From NCBI GenBank assembly GCA_045612885.1, contig JAZKZZ010000028.1, positions 1-9,668 of the forward strand: a DNA stretch of 9,668 nucleotides. Direction: 5' to 3'. A program made the translations under genes and the position numbers. Below, piece after piece: positions 5,463 to 9,668 of the stretch (the first letter of the stretch is position 1; every line of letters starts with the position of its first letter). The DNA is from RGIG6178 sp045612885 (lineage in GTDB: Bacteria; Bacillota_I; Bacilli_A; RFN20; DUOF01). The notes under the pieces are model-generated. The model was not told the origin of the DNA, did not search any database, and was given only the letters and a program-made list of their open reading frames with translations.

Positions 5463-5489
5463 GTGCAAAACTCATTTTTTTGCACTTTT
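5459..5489 (-). terminator. Hairpin terminator closing the recX-yhaM-PAP2-ABC-F operon
   Basis: AAAAGTGCAAAA (5459-5470) pairs with TTTTGCACTTTT (5478-5489) in a 12-base stem with a 7-base loop. On the minus strand the stem ends in a T-rich tract. It begins 16 bases after the ABC-F stop. A T run on the plus side also makes it potentially bidirectional. Confidence 0.88.
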
Positions 5490-5505
5490 TTTACATTTAT
5501 TTACA

Positions 5506-7080
5506 CTATTTCATTTCAAGGTATTCATCATAAGTACACATCTTATCAAATACCTTCTTTTCATTCTCAATAGCAATTATTCTATTTGCTACGGTATTAT
5601 TAATTTCATGGTCATGACTATAAAATAAAATATTGCCCTTAAAATTATTCATTCCCTTATTCAATGAAGTTATAGTTTCAAGATCAAGATGGTTAGTTGG
5701 ATCATTCATAACTAATACATTTGCGTTACTTAGCATCTCTTTAGCTAACATACATCTAACTTTTTCTCCTCCTGATAACACTGAAGCTTTCTTAGTCGCT
5801 TCTTCTCTAGTAAATAACATTCTTCCAAGCCATCCTCTTAGGAAAGTCTCAGTTTGATCTTTAGAAAATCTTCTAAGCCAATCAATCAAAGTTAGATTAC
5901 ATTTTTCAAAATATTCATCACTGTTATTCATTAAATAACTAAACGTAATAGTTTTACCCCATTTTATTTCTCCAGCATCAGCCTTTTCTTTACCACATAA
6001 AATATCAAATAACATAGTTAGTACTAATGTATTAGTGGAAAGAAATGCAATTTTATCTTTTTTATTTACTGTAAAGGATAAATCCTTAAAGTAACCTTCT
6101 TTAGTTAATCCTTCAACCATTAAAATATCATTTCCAATTTCTCTATCATATTTAAAATCCACAAAAGGATATCTACGATTAGAAACCTTAATTTCTTCAA
6201 TAGTTAGTTTTTCTAATTCTTTCTTTCTAGATGTTGCTTGTTTAGATTTAGAAGCGTTGGCACTGAATCTAGCAATGAACTCTTGTAACTCTTTTGCTTT
6301 AGCTTCATTTCTTTTATTTAATTCTTTTGCTTGCTTTTGTAATAATTGACTTGTTTCATACCAGAAATCATAGTTACCTACATACATATTAATCTCACCA
6401 AAATCAACATCACAAATATGAGTACATACCTTATTAAGGAAGTGCCTATCATGTGATACTGTAATAACAGTATTTTCAAAGTCTAATAGAAATTCTTCTA
6501 ACCAAGTAACTGTTTCAATATCCAAATTGTTAGTAGGTTCGTCTAAAATTAAAACATCTGGATTTCCAAACAAAGCTTGAGCCAATAAAACTTTAACTTT
6601 ATCTTTAAAATCTAATTCACTCATTTGTTTTTCTACATCTTCTTCATTAATTCCTAAACCATTTAATAAAACTCTAGCATCTGTTTCTGCTTCCCAACCA
6701 TTCATATTAGCAAATTCCATTTCTAATTCACTAGCTAATATTCCATCTTCATCACTAAAATCTTCTTTAGCATATAAAGCATCTTTTTGGTCCATGATTT
6801 CTACTAAACGTTTATTTCCTAATAAAACACAACGTAATACTGTTTCATTGTCAAAAGCATTTTGATTTTGGTTTAAAACAGATATTCTCTCATTTTTCCC
6901 AAGAATTATTTCACCTTTATTTGGTTCTATCTCCCCAGACAATATTTTTAAAAATGTTGATTTACCTGCACCATTAGCACCAATAAACCCATAACAGTTA
7001 CCATTAGTAAATTTCAAGTTAACATCTTTAAATAATACTCTTCCTCCATACTGAAGACTAACATTTATTGCTTCTAACAT
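5506..7080 (-). CDS. ABC-F ATPase of the YkpA/YbiT group with one degenerate ATP site
   Basis: 524 residues: two ABC domains joined by a Lys/Glu-rich linker (about 240-305), no membrane segments, as in ABC-F proteins that act at the ribosomal E site. NBD1 keeps Walker A GANGAGKS (34-41), Walker B LILDEPTNNLD with E181, and switch H210, but its signature is LDFKD (156-160) instead of LSGGQ. NBD2 has a normal signature LSGGE (435-439) and H489. However, its Walker A position reads STNTLVLTM (348-356), lacking the glycines and lysine, and its Walker B is VMND (457-460) where DE is expected. The intact halves belong to one composite ATP site and the three damaged elements to the other. It is the last gene of the operon and overlaps the PAP2 gene by 23 bases. 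The start MLEAINVSL is typical, with GGGTGG just upstream. General translation factor is likelier than antibiotic resistance, which is inference. Confidence 0.9.
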   Translation of the reverse strand: MLEAINVSLQYGGRVLFKDVNLKFTNGNCYGFIGANGAGKSTFLKILSGEIEPNKGEIILGKNERISVLNQNQNAFDNETVLRCVLLGNKRLVEIMDQKDALYAKEDFSDEDGILASELEMEFANMNGWEAETDARVLLNGLGINEEDVEKQMSELDFKDKVKVLLAQALFGNPDVLILDEPTNNLDIETVTWLEEFLLDFENTVITVSHDRHFLNKVCTHICDVDFGEINMYVGNYDFWYETSQLLQKQAKELNKRNEAKAKELQEFIARFSANASKSKQATSRKKELEKLTIEEIKVSNRRYPFVDFKYDREIGNDILMVEGLTKEGYFKDLSFTVNKKDKIAFLSTNTLVLTMLFDILCGKEKADAGEIKWGKTITFSYLMNNSDEYFEKCNLTLIDWLRRFSKDQTETFLRGWLGRMLFTREEATKKASVLSGGEKVRCMLAKEMLSNANVLVMNDPTNHLDLETITSLNKGMNNFKGNILFYSHDHEINNTVANRIIAIENEKKVFDKMCTYDEYLEMK

Positions 7081-7924
7081 TTAACCACCCTTTCTTCTTT
7101 AAAATGATGTATGTGATTAAAAAGCAACTAAGGCTTATAATAAAACCAAACAATACATCACTTGCATAATGTGCACCCACTCCAATTCTGCTTATTGCAA
7201 CAATAATCGGATACAATATACACACGCTAAAAACTAAATATTTAATCCATCTTTTACTAGTTATTCTAGCTGGAATTAAACTTAAAACCAATATACTAGT
7301 AGCAGCATTAGTATGCCCACTAGGGAACGAACGATAATCATCTCCATATCGCCCTTCTAAAAAATTAATATGAATAAAACTTGTGTATTCATTAAAATCA
7401 TCACTTAAAACTCTAAACCTTGGTCTACCCCATATATATTTAGCGCCACTAACAATTAAAAATGAAGATGCTGAAACTAAAAGGTAGATCAAAGCAATAT
7501 CTTTAAATTTAAATAACGTATCTTTATTAATTTTATTAAATGTCATAAATAATAAAATATACACTAATAAAGATACTATCGCTAACAAAGAAAATTGTAA
7601 TAAGCCAGGATTACTACTATAAAATACTTCAAATATTCCTGAAACTAATCTCACCATAGCCACATAGACCCCAATTAACCCCAAAAAATGAGCACATAAT
7701 TTAAATTTTTTATTTTCTAAAGTAAACCCATAAACTAAGCCAAATAAAATTGGTCCCAAATAAATAGGGAATTCTCCAATAGCAGCTAATAGACGAAATA
7801 AAAAATTAGGATTTTCACTAGCTAAAACTTTCGATATTTCTAAATCATAAATTCCAAATGTTATAGCTAATCCTAGAAATAAGATAAACAAAGAAGAAAA
7901 TATAATAATCTTTTTCTTATTCAT
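7058..7924 (-). CDS. PAP2-family membrane phosphatase
   Basis: 288 residues with about six hydrophobic segments, typical of PAP2 / type 2 phosphatidic acid phosphatases. Family members remove phosphate from lipid phosphates such as phosphatidate, phosphatidylglycerol phosphate or undecaprenyl pyrophosphate at the membrane. All three active-site motifs are present: K162...R167-P168 (KYIWGRPR), P201-S-G-H204, and S245-R246...H252...D256 (SRIGVGAHYASD). The catalytic histidines are therefore H204 and H252. The loop between the first two motifs (170-198) is longish and polar, and probably faces outside. AAGGAG lies 7 bases before ATG 7924. The start overlaps yhaM by 8 bases and the end overlaps the ABC-F gene by 23. 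Substrate cannot be told from sequence; undecaprenyl pyrophosphate recycling is one option but unproven. Confidence 0.92.
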   Translation of the reverse strand: MNKKKIIIFSSLFILFLGLAITFGIYDLEISKVLASENPNFLFRLLAAIGEFPIYLGPILFGLVYGFTLENKKFKLCAHFLGLIGVYVAMVRLVSGIFEVFYSSNPGLLQFSLLAIVSLLVYILLFMTFNKINKDTLFKFKDIALIYLLVSASSFLIVSGAKYIWGRPRFRVLSDDFNEYTSFIHINFLEGRYGDDYRSFPSGHTNAATSILVLSLIPARITSKRWIKYLVFSVCILYPIIVAISRIGVGAHYASDVLFGFIISLSCFLITYIILKKKGWLNVRSNKC

Positions 7925-8864
7925 CTTTATTCTCCTTATAGAAAGGTTTATAGAAATTACGATCTTCTAGAGCGAATTGTCTAGGAGTAAATTCTCCTTC
8001 ATCTATTGCACTTAATGCTTTTTCTATTGCATTCATTCTAGAATCTATATTATCGATAAAATTCAATAATTCTGCTTCCTTAGTCATTGGTAATACTGGT
8101 GAACCAAATTCATATTGCCCATGATGTGATAAAATCATATGTTGAAGCAAAATACTAGTCTCAGAACTAACCGCTAATTGCTCACATACTTTTGCAATTT
8201 CAGAATTAATAATTGATATATGCCCAATAAGTTTTCCTGCAGTAGTATATTTAGGTAAAATAGGGCCACTAAGTTCAATCGTCTTTCCAATATCATGCAA
8301 TATAATTCCTGCATACAAAAAAGAAGTATTAAGCTTGTAAATATTACTCAAAGCATCCGCCACTTTTAACATTGATACAGTATGATATAGAAGACCCGAA
8401 GCATACTCGTGATGATTCTTAGTAGCAGCAGGATATGTAGATAAAGAAATATAATGATTCTTTACTATTTCTTCTACCACTCTTTTCACTTCTTTATTTG
8501 TAACCTTTTCAATATATTCAAATAATGTTTTTTGAAGTTCATTTCTTGATACTGGTGCGCTAGGAACAAATTGGCTAATATCTAAATCATTATCATTTAT
8601 AGCAGCCACTTTATTTATTCTAAGCTGGATACCACTTTTATAAATTAAGATATCTCCTTCAACACGAATGATATTACCAACTTTAATTATCTCCTCATCA
8701 TTAGTCTCTACTTCCCATTTTTTAGCTTCAATTGTACCACTAGTATCTTGCAAAACTATATTTAGATAATTACTTCCTTTGGTAGTAATTCCCTTAGTAA
8801 CATTATTAACTAAAAACGCTTGATCTACTTTTTCATTTTCTACAAAATCTTTAATAAGTTTCAT
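7917..8864 (-). CDS. yhaM: 3'-5' exoribonuclease YhaM (OB-fold plus HD domain)
   Basis: 315 residues, matching the YhaM length of about 314. Residues 12-90 form an OB-fold nucleic-acid-binding domain ('FLVNNVTKGITTKG..YLNIVLQDTSGTIEAKKWEV'). Residues 150-285 are an HD hydrolase domain with H161 (LLYHT), H190-D191 (ILHDIGK), H215 (LIGHI), H247-H248 (LSHHG) and D271 (NFIDNID), all in family positions. YhaM of Bacillus trims 3' ends of RNA, and also single-stranded DNA, in a metal-dependent manner. For the start, ATG 8864 is used (MKLIKDF); AGGAG (8880-8876) is 11 bases away, a little far, so TTG at 8870 (spacing 5, two extra residues) is a real alternative. The GTG at 8876 overlaps the ribosome site and is unlikely. 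It overlaps recX by 14 bases and the PAP2 gene by 8. Confidence 0.93.
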   Translation of the reverse strand: MKLIKDFVENEKVDQAFLVNNVTKGITTKGSNYLNIVLQDTSGTIEAKKWEVETNDEEIIKVGNIIRVEGDILIYKSGIQLRINKVAAINDNDLDISQFVPSAPVSRNELQKTLFEYIEKVTNKEVKRVVEEIVKNHYISLSTYPAATKNHHEYASGLLYHTVSMLKVADALSNIYKLNTSFLYAGIILHDIGKTIELSGPILPKYTTAGKLIGHISIINSEIAKVCEQLAVSSETSILLQHMILSHHGQYEFGSPVLPMTKEAELLNFIDNIDSRMNAIEKALSAIDEGEFTPRQFALEDRNFYKPFYKENKDE

Positions 8865-9618
8865 TTTCAACCACACTCCTAATAGTCTCTTTAATTATAG
8901 CATAATTAAAGCCTTTAGAAAGTAGCTTTTTTGTTATTTTAGAAATTATTTCCTCATCAATTTCCTTATTTTTTAATAATTTAGTTATTTCCTTGGTAAT
9001 TATTTCATTTTCATCGTTATTTTTATCTTCTATAAAATAAGAAAATTCGTCTTGTCTATAACCATTTTCAATCATTTTTTGAGTCAAAAATAACTTTAGA
9101 GCTTTATTTGACTTGTTTTTTCCCATCTTCTTGTACTTATCTAACAAGTATATTATATTCTCTTTGTATATATCATAATCCATATATTCTCTAATATATG
9201 ATTCTTCTACATATAATCCTCTATCTTTTATGTTTTGCATTATCTTCTCTATCCCTTTTTTTCTCATAAGTGAATAATCAATAATGAATTCTGTAAGTTC
9301 TTTATCGTTTATTAAATAATTTTTTGTAAACTCACAAATAATATTTTTTATTTCATTATCAGTTAAATTTCTTTCTTTTAAAAAACTAAAACATTCTCTT
9401 TTAGATAATTTTTTTCTAGACAACTTATTTAGTAATTCAATCTTCACTAAAGAACTATTACTTTTTTTTAATAGTTCTTTTATTTCATCTTCATTGATAT
9501 CATTTCCTATTAAAATTGAATTTTCAAGATAAGCATCCACTGAAATAGAAAAAGAATCTTTATTATCTAAAATAATTTTAACTGAATTCTCTTTCATTTC
9601 TACTCTTTTAATAATCAT
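8851..9618 (-). CDS. recX: RecX regulatory protein
   Basis: 255 residues, all-helical after an N-terminal beta section (1-30, 'IIKRVEMKENSVKIILDNKDSFSISV'), as in Bacillota RecX. The characteristic three-helix repeats are visible. The first is 'LLNKLSRKKLSKRECFSFLKER' with 'IICEFTKNYLINDKEL' (62-108, equivalent to the family's 'LxxxGYLDDxxFA'). A second begins at 'KGIEKIMQNIKDRGLY' (121-136), with further ones at 174-195 and 225-252. RecX binds RecA filaments and limits or tunes recombination. The sequence is divergent and Lys/Glu/Ile-rich compared with textbook RecX. The start is ATG 9618 because GGTGA (9628-9624) precedes it by 5 bases; ATG at 9624 and GTG at 9627 overlap that site. It is the first gene of a four-gene overlapping operon. 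Confidence 0.85.
   Translation of the reverse strand: MIIKRVEMKENSVKIILDNKDSFSISVDAYLENSILIGNDINEDEIKELLKKSNSSLVKIELLNKLSRKKLSKRECFSFLKERNLTDNEIKNIICEFTKNYLINDKELTEFIIDYSLMRKKGIEKIMQNIKDRGLYVEESYIREYMDYDIYKENIIYLLDKYKKMGKNKSNKALKLFLTQKMIENGYRQDEFSYFIEDKNNDENEIITKEITKLLKNKEIDEEIISKITKKLLSKGFNYAIIKETIRSVVENETY
8876..8880 (-). promoter_or_regulatory. Ribosome binding site AGGAG for yhaM, inside recX
   Basis: AGGAG on the minus strand within the last codons of recX. Spacing is 11 to ATG 8864 and 5 to TTG 8870, so the yhaM start is ambiguous by two codons. Confidence 0.6.
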
Positions 9619-9623
9619 TAACA

Positions 9624-9628
9624 TCACC
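9624..9628 (-). promoter_or_regulatory. Ribosome binding site GGTGA that selects ATG 9618 of recX
   Basis: GGTGA on the minus strand, 5 bases before ATG 9618. In-frame TTG 9630, GTG 9627 and ATG 9624 overlap the site and are therefore poor starts. Confidence 0.6.
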
Positions 9629-9634
9629 AATTAA

Positions 9635-9663
9635 ACAATAAAACTTTTTTTATTTTTTCTCAA
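9635..9663 (-). promoter_or_regulatory. Candidate promoter of the recX operon
   Basis: On the minus strand, TTGAGA (9663-9658) is followed after 17 bases by TATTGT (9640-9635). The -35 matches 5 of 6 and the -10 matches 4 of 6. The predicted start falls at the edge of the ribosome site, so the leader would be about 10 bases. Confidence 0.45.
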
Positions 9664-9668
9664 TATTT

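Noticed and set aside
5633..5857. 74-codon plus-strand open frame inside the ABC-F gene
   Set aside because: Antisense to conserved NBD2 motifs, with no ribosome site or promoter; a shadow frame.
5506..7080. Frameshift or sequencing error as the cause of the odd Walker A in ABC-F NBD2
   Set aside because: The reading frame is intact on both sides, flanking residues align without gaps, and two independent elements of the same ATP site are also altered, so real divergence is likelier.
5506..7080. Antibiotic-resistance ABC-F (Vga/Lsa/Msr type)
   Set aside because: Short linker, YkpA/YbiT-like sequence style and housekeeping operon context; no leader attenuator upstream.
1..9668. CRISPR array, tRNA, rRNA, insertion sequence or prophage
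   Set aside because: No regularly spaced repeats, no tRNA-like cloverleaf or conserved rRNA stretch, no transposase or integrase and no terminal inverted repeats were seen.

Overview
The window is very AT-rich, densely packed bacterial chromosome. Several things point to a low-GC Bacillota, most likely Bacilli in the broad sense (the Erysipelotrichales / RF39-RFN20 neighbourhood): AGGAGG-type ribosome sites, T-tailed hairpin terminators, a SpoVID-like spore coat protein next to a YsxE/CotS-like protein, YhaM, and a YkpA/YbiT-type ABC-F protein. Exact taxonomy is inference. I see no tRNA, rRNA, CRISPR array, insertion sequence or phage gene, and no gene-free stretch longer than about 125 bases.

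Layout. At the left edge on the minus strand is the start of a probable minC. Next comes a minus-strand pair: a 60-residue peptide with a double-glycine-type leader, whose stop overlaps the radC start (ATGA); radC ends in a hairpin terminator. From the same divergent intergenic region an unrecognised charged 224-residue protein is read on the plus strand, with its own good sigma-A promoter and terminator. It is followed by a two-gene plus-strand unit, spoVID-like and ysxE-like, with TAATG overlap. That unit ends in a terminator shared with a convergent minus-strand gene for a secreted multi-domain Ig-like surface protein.

The right half is one compact minus-strand operon, recX - yhaM - PAP2 phosphatase - ABC-F ATPase. 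Each gene overlaps the next by 8 to 23 bases, and the operon closes with a long-stemmed hairpin.

How it fits together. In Bacillus subtilis, radC and minC sit in one neighbourhood (maf-radC-mreBCD-minCD), and spoVID-ysxE lie a few genes away beside valS-folC. This window looks like a rearranged remnant of that block, with mreBCD absent between radC and minC. The spoVID/ysxE pair suggests the organism makes, or descends from an organism that made, endospores. The recX operon mixes recombination control, RNA/DNA exonuclease activity, membrane lipid phosphate chemistry and ribosome-associated ABC-F function, so it looks like a housekeeping operon and not a single pathway.

Most worth a second look are the double-glycine-leader peptide translationally coupled to radC, the ABC-F protein in which all three elements of one composite ATP site have decayed while the other site is intact, the alternating repeat architecture of the surface protein, and the unrecognised 224-residue charged protein. 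I did not find a clear multi-gene novel defence or biosynthetic system here.
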